From assembly GCA_902464175.1 (NCBI GenBank), contig CABQHZ010000017.1:1-26694 (forward strand): a DNA stretch of 26,694 nt, written 5' to 3'. Shown here piece by piece: positions 6,676 to 16,184 of the stretch. The notes beneath the pieces were generated by a model. That model was not told where the DNA came from, did not search any database, and saw only the letters and a list, made by a program, of their open reading frames with translations. The stretch's first letter is position 1. Every line of letters begins with the position of its first letter. The position numbers were made by a program, and so were the translations under genes. Source of the stretch: an uncultured Collinsella sp. GTDB lineage: Bacteria; Actinomycetota; Coriobacteriia; Coriobacteriales; Coriobacteriaceae.

Positions 6676-7704
6676 TTAGTTGTGTTTAGTAAGCTCGAGC
6701 ACGCTGCCCTTAACGATAAGCTCCGGCTCCAGAACGACCTCTTCGGCACGCCTGCCGCCCCTACCGGCAAGACGCTTGGACATGCAGCCAAAAGCATGCT
6801 CCGCAAGGACACCAGGGTCCTGCTCAATCGCGGTCAGCGCCGGCTCAAAGAGAACGTCGGCCGCCGAGTTGTCATAGCTCACCACCGAGATATCGCCCGG
6901 GATGCTCTTCCCCATCTCGTGCAAGCGCTTGAGCAAACCGAGGGCAATGTTATCCGAGCTTGCGAACACGGCAGTGGCGTCAGTTGCGAGCACCGCCTCC
7001 GAGGCCTCGTATGCACTCGGAATGTAGTACTCGCTTTCAAACTCCAAACGCGCGTCGATCGGCAGGCCAACCTCACGCAGCGCGCGCTCATAGCCGGCAA
7101 GTCGCTTGCGACCCGTATTGGAACGGCGTGCGTTAACCAAGCAGGCGATGCGACGGTGGCCTTGCTCGATCAGATAGCGGGTGGCCATGTAGCCACCCAT
7201 CTCGTGATCGAACATCACCTTGTCGCACTCGAGCCCCTCAATGGCGCGGTCGACCATCACGGCCGGGATGGGCAGATGGCTGACCTCTTCGCGCAGGGCG
7301 CGGTCGTCGGAAAACTCATCTCCCACGACCAGGAACACGCCGTCGACGCCGCGCGTCACCAGCTGGCGCAACAGCTCCAGATCGTCCTCGGCACTTCCGC
7401 CCGAGCTGGTAATGAAGAGCGCATAGCCGTCCTCGCGGCAGCGCTTTTCCAGGCTACCGGCGAGCGAGGCAAAAAAGCGGCTCTCGATGTTAGGGACGAT
7501 AAGGCCCAGCGTGCGCGACTCGCGCATGACCAGGCTGCGCGCAATCTGGTTGGGAACATAGTGGTTGCGCGCCGCGACCTCTTTGATGAGCTTGCGGTTT
7601 TCTTCCGAGATGCGACAGGGCCGATTATTGAGAACAAGCGAGACCGACGAGGGGGAAAGCCCCACCTCCTGGGCGATCTGCTTGAGGGTGACTTTGTTGG
7701 CCAT
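6676..7704 (-). CDS. LacI family transcriptional regulator
   Basis: A 342-residue regulator. The N-terminal HTH (about residues 5-50) reads TLKQIAQEVGLSPSSVSLVL and includes the hinge region with ARSLVMRESRTLGLIVPNI. A periplasmic-binding-protein-like sensor follows (about 62-335), with typical segments VMVDR, ACLVNARRSNTGRKRLAGY, AVFASSDNIALG and VSYDNS. The ATG has GGAAGGAG 5-6 nt upstream. It lies 204 bp upstream of xfp, whose promoter carries two operators of the right type, so local control of xfp is likely. A half-conserved AAACGTGTTT just past its stop might be another weak site. Effector unknown; divergent from murB. Confidence 0.93.
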   Translation of the reverse strand: MANKVTLKQIAQEVGLSPSSVSLVLNNRPCRISEENRKLIKEVAARNHYVPNQIARSLVMRESRTLGLIVPNIESRFFASLAGSLEKRCREDGYALFITSSGGSAEDDLELLRQLVTRGVDGVFLVVGDEFSDDRALREEVSHLPIPAVMVDRAIEGLECDKVMFDHEMGGYMATRYLIEQGHRRIACLVNARRSNTGRKRLAGYERALREVGLPIDARLEFESEYYIPSAYEASEAVLATDATAVFASSDNIALGLLKRLHEMGKSIPGDISVVSYDNSAADVLFEPALTAIEQDPGVLAEHAFGCMSKRLAGRGGRRAEEVVLEPELIVKGSVLELTKHN

Positions 7705-7887
7705 CTCGCTCCTTCCGGGTTTACGCGCAATCTCTTGAAAGTATAGCGACTACCCCTCTACCTCGGTGATAAACACTTTACCAATCCGGTGGACGGCTGT
7801 TTTATCGCCGCCAGCGCACCAAATCCGTCCGGGTGGGGTATATTGCAATCGATTGATGACAACGACCACCAAAAGGCGGATATTCGT

Positions 7888-8850
7888 ATGCACGAGAACG
7901 ATTTTTTTAACGAGGACCTGCTGTGCGCGCTCGCTGGCGTTGCCGGCGAGGACAACGTGCTGATGAGCGAGCCCATGCGCGAGCACACCACGTTTAAGAT
8001 CGGCGGTCCGGCCGACGTCTTTGTCACGCCCGATACTGAGCAGGGCCTCGTCGCCACGCTCGATACCTGCTATCGCTGCAATCTACCACTCACCATCGTG
8101 GGCAACGGCTCCGACTTGCTCGTCGGCGACAAGGGCATCCGCGGCGTCGTCGTAGCGCTGGGCGAGGGCCTCTCCGACATTACGGTCGACGGCACGCACG
8201 TCACGGCGGCAGCCGGCGCCTTGCTTTCCGATGTCGCAGCCGCGGCAGCCGAGGCCGGCCTTACCGGCATGGAGCCCATCTCGGGCATTCCCGGATCGGT
8301 CGGCGGTGCCTGCTACATGAACGCCGGAGCATACGGCGCCTGCATGGCCGATGTGCTGGAGTCCGCGCGCGTCTACAAGCCCGCCCGCATGCTCGACGAC
8401 GGCACCCGCGGTAGCGGCAGCATTATCGAGTTCGATGTCGATGAGCTCAACCTGGGCTATCGCAAGAGCCGCATTGCCGACGACGGTTTCATCGTGCTTT
8501 CGGCCACTTTCAATCTCGCCCCGGGCAACGCCGCGATGATCAAGGCCGACATGGACGACTACCGCCAGCGCCGCGAGGACAAGCAGCCGCTCGACATGCC
8601 GAGTGCCGGCTCCACCTTCAAGCGCCCCGAGGGCCACTTTGCCGGCAAGCTCATCATGGACGCCGGCCTGCGAGGACACGCCATTGGCGGCGCGCAGGTG
8701 AGCGAAAAGCACTGCGGCTTCATCGTCAACGCCGACCACGCCACCGCCGCCGATGTCGACGAACTCATCCGCCACATCCAAACAACCGTCAAAGACCAAT
8801 TCAACGTAGACCTAGAACCCGAAGTCCACCGAGTAGGCGAATTCCTCTAA
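7888..8850 (+). CDS. murB: UDP-N-acetylenolpyruvoylglucosamine reductase
   Basis: A 320-residue cytoplasmic FAD enzyme that reduces UDP-GlcNAc-enolpyruvate to UDP-MurNAc with NADPH, the second committed step of peptidoglycan precursor synthesis. FAD-domain motifs: TTFKIGGPADV, GNGSDLLV and SGIPGSVGGACYMNAGAYG. The substrate domain has YRKSRI, PSAGSTFKRP (the Ser of GSTF is the catalytic proton donor) and GGAQVSEKHCGFIVN, matching the shorter type II MurB. The frame is open further upstream, but I start at the ATG at 7888 because AAGGCGGA lies about 8 nt before it and the protein then has the family length. A possible -10 TATATT lies at 7839-7844. It is monocistronic and divergent from the LacI gene. 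Confidence 0.96.
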   Translation: MHENDFFNEDLLCALAGVAGEDNVLMSEPMREHTTFKIGGPADVFVTPDTEQGLVATLDTCYRCNLPLTIVGNGSDLLVGDKGIRGVVVALGEGLSDITVDGTHVTAAAGALLSDVAAAAAEAGLTGMEPISGIPGSVGGACYMNAGAYGACMADVLESARVYKPARMLDDGTRGSGSIIEFDVDELNLGYRKSRIADDGFIVLSATFNLAPGNAAMIKADMDDYRQRREDKQPLDMPSAGSTFKRPEGHFAGKLIMDAGLRGHAIGGAQVSEKHCGFIVNADHATAADVDELIRHIQTTVKDQFNVDLEPEVHRVGEFL

Positions 8851-8854
8851 CAAA

Positions 8855-8876
8855 GAAGGCCCCGAAAGGGGCCTTC
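8855..8876. terminator. murB terminator hairpin, possibly bidirectional
   Basis: A perfect 9-bp stem GAAGGCCCC/GGGGCCTTC with a GAAA loop starts 4 nt after the murB stop. The downstream tail on the plus strand (GCCATATTTATTC) is only moderately T-rich; on the minus strand TTTGTTAG follows, so it may serve transcripts from both sides. Confidence 0.7.
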
Positions 8877-8928
8877 GCCATATTTATTCAGATAACCCAG
8901 TCCGGTGTGTTGCGCCCCGAACCCGAGA

Positions 8929-9064
8929 GGGCCGCGTGCCCGCCCGCAATATATTTGATTGATCGCGAGTTCCGCACGCAAAGAAGGCCACTTAATGTGG
9001 CCTTCGTCTTGCGCAGGACTGCCCGAGCAGGCAATCAAATATATTGCGGGCGGGCACGCGGCCC
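8929..9064. repeat. 33-bp perfect inverted repeat enclosing a terminator-like hairpin
   Basis: Arms 8929-8961 and 9032-9064 are exact reverse complements (GGGCCGCGTGCCCGCCCGC, then an AT-rich inner half). Between them is a second hairpin, GAAGGCCAC/GTGGCCTTC with loop TTAAT (8983-9005), plus weaker flanking complementarity. The element sits between the convergent genes murB and the wall hydrolase, 8 bp past the stop codon of the latter. A bidirectional transcription end or cruciform element is possible. No ORF is supported. Confidence 0.85.
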
Positions 9065-9072
9065 AGTCGGCT

Positions 9073-10278
9073 TTACGACAGCGCAATACCGCCAAGCCAG
9101 CCCCAACGCACGCCAGAGCCAGTACCATAAAAGCTGATGAACGAATCAAGCGACTTCGACGTAATGGCACCCTCGTTGCTCATAACGATGCCGCCGCCAA
9201 CGTAGATACCCACATGACCGTAGATAAGGCCCGGAGCACCCGTGCCGCTGTGCGAGGAATCGGCCACGATCATGCCCACCTGCAGCGCCGAGCGGTCGGA
9301 GCTATAGCACCAGGCGTTGAACATGTCACACGCGTTGCCGCCAAAATAGCCCACGCCGGCATTGCGGAAGACATTGGTAACCCACGCCGCGCACCAGTTC
9401 TGACCCGGCGAAGGCGTGGAGTAGCACGCGTTGACGACGGCCTGCTGCTTGCCCGAGCCGGCATTCTGCTGCGGAGTTCCGGGCGCATACGATCCACCAC
9501 CCGAGCTCGAACCACCCGAGTAGGAATTGTTCTTGTTCGCGGCGGCCGCGGCAGCGGCGGCCTTCCTAGCGGCCTCCTCGGCCTGGGCGGCAGCGAGAAT
9601 CTCGGAATCGCGCTGAGCCATGAGTTCCTTGACGTCGTCGGAAAGACCGTTCAGCACGGTCTGGACTTCTTGCTGCTTGGCCTGCATATCCTGCATCTGA
9701 GCCGTCTGCTGGTCCTTGAGTTTCTCCAGGTTGGCCTTTTGTGCTTCGAGCTCGGTCTTCTGCGCGTCGAGCTCAGCCTGAATCGTCTGGATATCCTCGA
9801 TGGCATCGCGGTCGCTCTTGTTGATCTTCTCAACGTAATGCGCGTTGGCGACGAGTTCCTCAAACGAGCCAGAGGCCAGCAGCAGCGACAGGATATTCGT
9901 ACCGCCGGACTTGTAGCTGGCGGCCACGCGATCGGAAAGGTCGTTGCGCTTCTTCTTGAGCTCGGCCTTCTTTTCATCGATCTGGGCCTGTGTGTCGTCA
10001 ATCTTGCCCTGGACATTCTCGATGTCGTTGAGGGTCTGGGCATTCTTGGTGGCCAGCGCCGCATACTCATTTGCGATGCCGTCGAGCTGGGCCTGGACCT
10101 CATCGAGCTGGGCCTGGGCGGCATTCAATTTATCGGTGGTTTCTTTGGAAGCCTCCGCCGCATGGGCGCGAGCGGGCAGGCCAAAAAGAACTGCCGCAGA
10201 AGCGGCGCCGAACAGGGCCTTGAGGGCAGTGCGGCGCGAAAGCTCCTGGGAAAGGATGGAATCGCTGTTTGGTGACAT
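9073..10278 (-). CDS. secreted coiled-coil cell-wall hydrolase, CHAP/NlpC-P60-like
   Basis: A 401-residue exported protein. Residues 1-40 form a signal peptide with a twin-arginine motif (SRRTALK, 14-20), a hydrophobic core and an AHA cleavage site before Ala41, suggesting Tat export. Residues about 43-235 are a Lys/Glu/Gln/Ala-rich coiled coil like that of PcsB/CwlO-type hydrolases, followed by an Ala run and a Gly/Ser linker (about 238-275). The C-terminal domain has NWCAAWV (Cys296) and GHVGIYVG (His355), the expected Cys/His pair of a CHAP or NlpC/P60 peptidase; which fold applies is uncertain. Regulated peptidoglycan cleavage at division is the likely role. A promoter with TTGGGA, a 16-bp spacer and TAGTAT lies 45-72 bp upstream. 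GGAG precedes the ATG. Confidence 0.87.
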   Translation of the reverse strand: MSPNSDSILSQELSRRTALKALFGAASAAVLFGLPARAHAAEASKETTDKLNAAQAQLDEVQAQLDGIANEYAALATKNAQTLNDIENVQGKIDDTQAQIDEKKAELKKKRNDLSDRVAASYKSGGTNILSLLLASGSFEELVANAHYVEKINKSDRDAIEDIQTIQAELDAQKTELEAQKANLEKLKDQQTAQMQDMQAKQQEVQTVLNGLSDDVKELMAQRDSEILAAAQAEEAARKAAAAAAAANKNNSYSGGSSSGGGSYAPGTPQQNAGSGKQQAVVNACYSTPSPGQNWCAAWVTNVFRNAGVGYFGGNACDMFNAWCYSSDRSALQVGMIVADSSHSGTGAPGLIYGHVGIYVGGGIVMSNEGAITSKSLDSFISFYGTGSGVRWGWLGGIALS

Positions 10279-10322
10279 ATGTACTCCGTTACATGCTTAT
10301 TTATATGTCGCTCAACTCATAC

Positions 10323-10350
10323 ATACTAGCGTACATATGGCGCGTCCCAA
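10323..10350 (-). promoter_or_regulatory. promoter of the coiled-coil wall hydrolase
   Basis: Minus-strand -35 TTGGGA (10345-10350) and -10 TAGTAT (10323-10328) are separated by 16 bp, leaving a leader of roughly 40 nt. This is the best-matching pair in the 266-bp divergent gap to galE. Confidence 0.45.
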
Positions 10351-10501
10351 CGATTTCCACGAACGGCAGGAAACTGCAAGGTCGGCGGCTCGTAAGCGAG
10401 TGTCAAAAATCAGGTTATGCGTGCGCAAGCTCTGTTATGAGTACGTTAGCATAATCCTCTGCTTTTCCTACAGCGCATGATTTGGGCGTCCCTGCCTGCG
10501 C

Positions 10502-10507
10502 TATACT
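10502..10507 (+). promoter_or_regulatory. likely -10 box of galE
   Basis: TATACT lies 37 bp before the galE ATG, with no strong -35 hexamer at the right spacing. It is called from its match to TATAAT and its position. Confidence 0.4.
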
Positions 10508-10544
10508 CCCCTCTAGAAGTGTTCCTGATTCGATAGGAGACTAC

Positions 10545-11606
10545 ATGTCCAAAGCACTCGACCCCAAAGACACCTGCGTCCTCGTTACCGGTGGCGCCGG
10601 CTTTATCGGCTCGCACACCGTCGTTCAGCTGCTCGAGGGTGGCTACCAGGTCGTCATCGTCGATGATCTCTCCAACTCCAGCGCCGTCGCCGTCGACCGC
10701 GTCAAGACCATCGTGGGCGACGAGGCCGCCAAGAACCTCACCTTCTACGAGGCCAACGTGCTCGACCGCGATGCGATGAACAAGATCTTCGATACCCATC
10801 AGATCGACCGTGTCATCCACTTTGCCGGCTTTAAGGCCGTCGGCGAGTCGGTGAGCAAGCCCGTCGAGTACTACCACAACAACATCGAGAACACCCTGGT
10901 GCTCATCGACGTCATGCGCAACCATGGCTGCAAGTCCATCATCTTCTCGAGCTCCTCGACCGTCTACGGCGACCCGGACAACCCGCCCGTCACCGAGGAA
11001 GACCCCAAGAAGCCCGCAACCAACCCCTATGGCTGGACCAAGTGGATGATCGAGCAGATCCTTATGGACGTCCACACCGCCGACCCCGAGTGGGACGTCG
11101 TGCTGCTCCGTTACTTCAACCCCATCGGCGCTCATCCGTCGGGCCTGATCGGCGAGGACCCCAAGGGCATCCCCAACAACCTGGTGCCCTATGTCGCCCA
11201 GGTCGCCGTGGGCAAGCTCGAGGCCGTTCAGGTCTTTGGCAACGACTACCCCACCCCCGACGGCACCGGCGTGCGCGACTACATCCACGTGTGCGATCTG
11301 GCCTCTGGTCACGTTGCCGCCCTTAACTGGATGAACGGCAAGACCGGCGTCGAGATCTTTAACCTGGGCACCGGCACCGGCACCTCGGTACTCGAGGTCG
11401 TCGCCGCCTTCTCCAAGGCTTGTGGCAAGGAGCTGCCCTACGTGATCCGCGAGCGCCGCGCCGGCGACATCGCTGCCAACTGGTGCGATGCCTCCAAGGC
11501 CGAGCGCATGATGGGCTGGAAGGCCCAGTACGACATCGCGGACATGTGCCGCGATAGCTGGAACTGGCAGAGCCACAACCCCAACGGCTTCGCCGACGCC
11601 GAGTAG
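10545..11606 (+). CDS. galE: UDP-glucose 4-epimerase
   Basis: A 353-residue short-chain dehydrogenase-fold enzyme that interconverts UDP-glucose and UDP-galactose using bound NAD. The Rossmann motif TGGAGFIGSH is at residues 15-24, the Ser cluster SSSSTVYGD at about 135-143, and the catalytic YGWTK with Tyr162 and Lys166. Late motifs LRYFNPIGAHPSG, GTGVRDYIHVCDLA and FNLGTGTGTSVLEV are typical of GalE. The ATG at 10545 is chosen over the in-frame start at 10482 because GGAGA lies 4-5 nt upstream and the protein then begins near the Rossmann strand. It has its own promoter and terminator, so it is probably monocistronic. It serves galactose use by the Leloir pathway and supply of UDP-galactose for surface glycans. 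Confidence 0.96.
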   Translation: MSKALDPKDTCVLVTGGAGFIGSHTVVQLLEGGYQVVIVDDLSNSSAVAVDRVKTIVGDEAAKNLTFYEANVLDRDAMNKIFDTHQIDRVIHFAGFKAVGESVSKPVEYYHNNIENTLVLIDVMRNHGCKSIIFSSSSTVYGDPDNPPVTEEDPKKPATNPYGWTKWMIEQILMDVHTADPEWDVVLLRYFNPIGAHPSGLIGEDPKGIPNNLVPYVAQVAVGKLEAVQVFGNDYPTPDGTGVRDYIHVCDLASGHVAALNWMNGKTGVEIFNLGTGTGTSVLEVVAAFSKACGKELPYVIRERRAGDIAANWCDASKAERMMGWKAQYDIADMCRDSWNWQSHNPNGFADAE

Positions 11607-11628
11607 CAAAAACCTACATACCGTTCTT

Positions 11629-11662
11629 GCCCCGATCTCACGTTGTGAGGTCGGGGCTTTTT
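11629..11662 (+). terminator. galE rho-independent terminator
   Basis: A 13-bp stem (GCCCCGATCTCAC with GTGAGGTCGGGGC, one G-U pair), loop GTT and tail TTTTT, starting 22 nt after the galE stop codon. Confidence 0.92.
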
Positions 11663-11716
11663 CATGGCATGTAGCCATTCGCCGAAAATCGACCAACTTT
11701 TTTATCTTGCCTGTAC

Positions 11717-11741
11717 ATGTTTAAACAACATGTTTTACAAT
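11717..11741 (+). promoter_or_regulatory. malQ promoter region with TTGTTTAAACAA-type operator
   Basis: ATGTTTAAACAA (11717-11728) lies within the larger inverted repeat ACATGT...ACATGT. The likely -10 TACAAT (11736-11741) is 7 bp downstream, so a bound regulator would cover the -35 region. The same 12-mer type occurs before the ABC operon, the GntR gene and the PTS-HAD gene. Confidence 0.6.
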
Positions 11742-11826
11742 AGGCGTATCGAATCAGAACATCGGAGGCGGACTGCACACCCATCGGCAGGCCGACCCCA
11801 CAACAAGAAGGTTGGTGAGCGCATTC

Positions 11827-13332
11827 ATGGAGCGTGCAAGCGGCGTCCTCATGCCCGTCTCATCTCTGCCCGGACCATACGGAATCGGCGGCTTTGGCTG
11901 GAATGCCTACGACTTCGTCGATTTTCTCGCCTCGTGCAAACAACATTACTGGCAGATTCTGCCCCTTACGACGACCAGCTATGGCGATTCGCCTTATCAG
12001 TCGTTCTCGGCCCGCGCAGGCAACCCCAACTTTATCGACTTTGCCGAGCTTATCGAGGCAGGGTATCTGGAGCAGCGCGATATCGATGGCGTGTATCTGG
12101 GATCCGACCCCAGCAATGTCGACTACGGTGCTATCTTTGGCGGCCGCCGTCAGATTCTCGACCGCGCCGCCGAGCGCTTTGCTGCCGACAAGCCGGCCGA
12201 TTTCGATGACTTTATCCAGGCCAACGAGGACTGGCTCATCCCCTACTGTGAGTTCATGACCGTCAAAGAGGAGTGCGGTCTCAAGGCGTTTTGGGAGTGG
12301 CCCGCGGAGCTCCGCACCCGCGGCGAGGCTTCCGCCAAGGTCTGCGCCGACCATCCGGCGCGTATGCTCTACCACCAGATGACGCAGTACTTCTTCGATC
12401 GCCAGTGGAGCCGCCTCAAGGCCTATGCCAACGAGCGCGACATTCTCATCATCGGCGACCTGCCCATCTATGTCTCGCGTGACTCCGTCGAGATGTGGGC
12501 GACACCTGAGCTCTTTAAGATCGACGCCGCCGGCAATCCCGTGAGCGTCGCCGGCACGCCGCCCGACCAGTTCTCGGCCACCGGCCAGTACTGGGGCAAC
12601 CCCATCTACGACTGGGACGCCATGGAGGCCGACGGCTTCTCCTGGTGGGAGGGCCGCATTCGCGCCGCCCTCGACATGTACGACGTCATCCGCCTGGATC
12701 ACTTCCGCGGCTTCGAGGCCTATTGGGAGGTGCCGTTCTCCTCGCCCGATTCGTCCTGCGGTTCGTGGACGCAGGGTCCCGGCCTCAAGCTCTTCAAGAC
12801 ACTCGAGGAAAAGCTCGGCACGCTGCCCATCATCGCCGAGGACCTGGGCTTCCTCACCCCCGGCGTCATCGATATGCGCGACAACTCGGGCTTCCCCGGC
12901 ATGAAGATCCTGCAGTTTGCCTTTGAGGGCACCAACTCGTACTACCTGCCGCACAACTACATTGCCAACACCGTCGCCTACGTGGGCACTCACGACAACG
13001 AGACGGCACGCGGCTGGTTTGAAGGAACGGCTACCCCGCGTCAGCGCGAGCAGACAGCCCTGTACACCCATCAGCAGGCCGGCGAACCCATCGCCGACGC
13101 GCTCAACCGAACCATCGCAGCCAGCGTGAGCGACACGTGCATCTACACCATGCAGGACCTGCTCAACTTGGGCAACGAGGCGCGCATCAACACCCCTGCC
13201 ACGCTGGGCGGCAACTGGACCTGGCGCATGCTCGACGGCGCCATCACCCGCGAGCTCGAGCACAAACTCACCGACTGGACCGAGACCTACTTCCGCATCC
13301 CGTCGGAAGCCGAAATCGAGCTTCCTCAATAG
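11827..13332 (+). CDS. malQ: 4-alpha-glucanotransferase (amylomaltase)
   Basis: A 501-residue GH77 enzyme that transfers glucan chains between maltodextrins, releasing glucose and building longer chains that phosphorylase can attack. The N-terminus RASGVLMPVSSLPGPYGIG is typical of amylomaltases. Catalytic residues are visible: nucleophile Asp291 in RLDHFRG, acid/base Glu338 in IIAEDLG and Asp390 in GTHDNE. In-frame TTG (11812) and GTG (11815) codons exist, but I start at the ATG at 11827: GGTGAG lies 7 nt upstream and the family N-terminus begins there. It is followed after 128 bp by glgP, its functional partner. The operator upstream links it to the GntR regulon proposed here. Confidence 0.96.
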   Translation: MERASGVLMPVSSLPGPYGIGGFGWNAYDFVDFLASCKQHYWQILPLTTTSYGDSPYQSFSARAGNPNFIDFAELIEAGYLEQRDIDGVYLGSDPSNVDYGAIFGGRRQILDRAAERFAADKPADFDDFIQANEDWLIPYCEFMTVKEECGLKAFWEWPAELRTRGEASAKVCADHPARMLYHQMTQYFFDRQWSRLKAYANERDILIIGDLPIYVSRDSVEMWATPELFKIDAAGNPVSVAGTPPDQFSATGQYWGNPIYDWDAMEADGFSWWEGRIRAALDMYDVIRLDHFRGFEAYWEVPFSSPDSSCGSWTQGPGLKLFKTLEEKLGTLPIIAEDLGFLTPGVIDMRDNSGFPGMKILQFAFEGTNSYYLPHNYIANTVAYVGTHDNETARGWFEGTATPRQREQTALYTHQQAGEPIADALNRTIAASVSDTCIYTMQDLLNLGNEARINTPATLGGNWTWRMLDGAITRELEHKLTDWTETYFRIPSEAEIELPQ

Positions 13333-13379
13333 GAGCTACAGCGCCCGACCCCTCCCCACCGTGCGGACGCGCTTGCTTA

Positions 13380-13413
13380 CCCGCGCGAGGCCACCCCAAT
13401 CCCCTCGCGCGGG
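13380..13413 (+). terminator. hairpin between malQ and glgP (weak terminator)
   Basis: A perfect 11-bp stem CCCGCGCGAGG/CCTCGCGCGGG with a 12-nt loop, followed by GTTCTTATG. The U-tract is poor, so it may only reduce read-through from malQ into glgP or protect malQ mRNA. Confidence 0.55.
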
Positions 13414-13460
13414 GTTCTTATGAATTGCAGACATGTAATCAACCCATTACAGGAGGAAAC

Positions 13461-15728
<2,268 letters not shown>

Positions 15729-15755
15729 CTCATTCCCCTTACCCATCCTCTTGAG

Positions 15756-15788
15756 AAACGGAGTCGTGGCAACACGGCTCCGTTTTTT
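15756..15788 (+). terminator. glgP rho-independent terminator
   Basis: A 13-bp stem (AAACGGAGTCGTG with CACGGCTCCGTTT, one G-U pair), loop GCAA, running into six T. It starts 27 nt after the glgP stop. Confidence 0.92.
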
Positions 15789-15828
15789 GTGCCCGCACGT
15801 TACCCTGTGATCCGACTCGGCCAAACAA

Positions 15829-16045
15829 TCTCGATCCGTAGCAATTACTCAACCAAAACGGTCCCAGCCGTTACAGATTGAGACATACCGGCCCCTCCCC
15901 TCGGGTTTATCTCAATCTGTAACATCTAGCAGGTGAAATTCGCCTTTGGTGTTACAGATTTAGATGAAATGGTTAGCTCAGCGGAACCGTCTCGATCTGT
16001 AACATCTAACGTCCGAAATCGGCCCTATCCGTTACAGATCGAGAC
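15829..16045. repeat. array of six alternating 15-bp inverted repeats
   Basis: Units of the type GTTACAGATYGAGAC occur on the plus strand at 15870-15884, 15951-15965 and 16031-16045, and on the minus strand at 15829-15843 (degenerate), 15909-15923 and 15989-16003. Orientation alternates strictly, with centres 38-42 bp apart, giving an 80-81 bp direct period. The sequences between units are not conserved, apart from ATCTA following the two good minus-strand units. Neighbouring units can pair into hairpins. It fills the gap between two terminators in a convergent intergenic region of 456 bp, with no supported ORF. The pattern resembles BIME/REP clusters, not CRISPR. Confidence 0.88.
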
Positions 16046-16077
16046 AAACGACCGGTCAGACAGTCCCAACACAAAGA

Positions 16078-16116
16078 AAGGCTCCCCTCTCGCCCAGTGG
16101 ACGGGAGGGGAGCCTT
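16078..16116 (-). terminator. terminator of the sugar ABC operon
   Basis: A perfect 12-bp stem AAGGCTCCCCTC/GAGGGGAGCCTT with a 15-nt loop, followed on the minus strand by a T-rich tail (CTTTCTTTGTG). It lies about 70 nt beyond the ATPase stop codon. Confidence 0.8.
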
Positions 16117-16184
16117 ATATGTGACCGCGGCAAAAGGATGGCAAAGCCGCAGTCGCCCAAAGGGAGGGCCTGGGTGCACCGGGC

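Noticed and set aside
7789..7887. N-terminal extension of MurB (33 extra codons)
   Set aside because: The extension covers the promoter region, lacks a ribosome binding site and is not part of the MurB fold; the ATG at 7888 fits better.
10446..11696. 416-codon minus-strand ORF over galE (and similar ORFs over malQ, glgP and the ATPase)
   Set aside because: Reverse-strand shadows of well-supported genes; no family features.
15829..16045. Array looks CRISPR-like (short repeats, unrelated spacers)
   Set aside because: Units alternate orientation, are only 15 bp and diverge from one another; no cas genes are nearby. CRISPR repeats are direct and longer.
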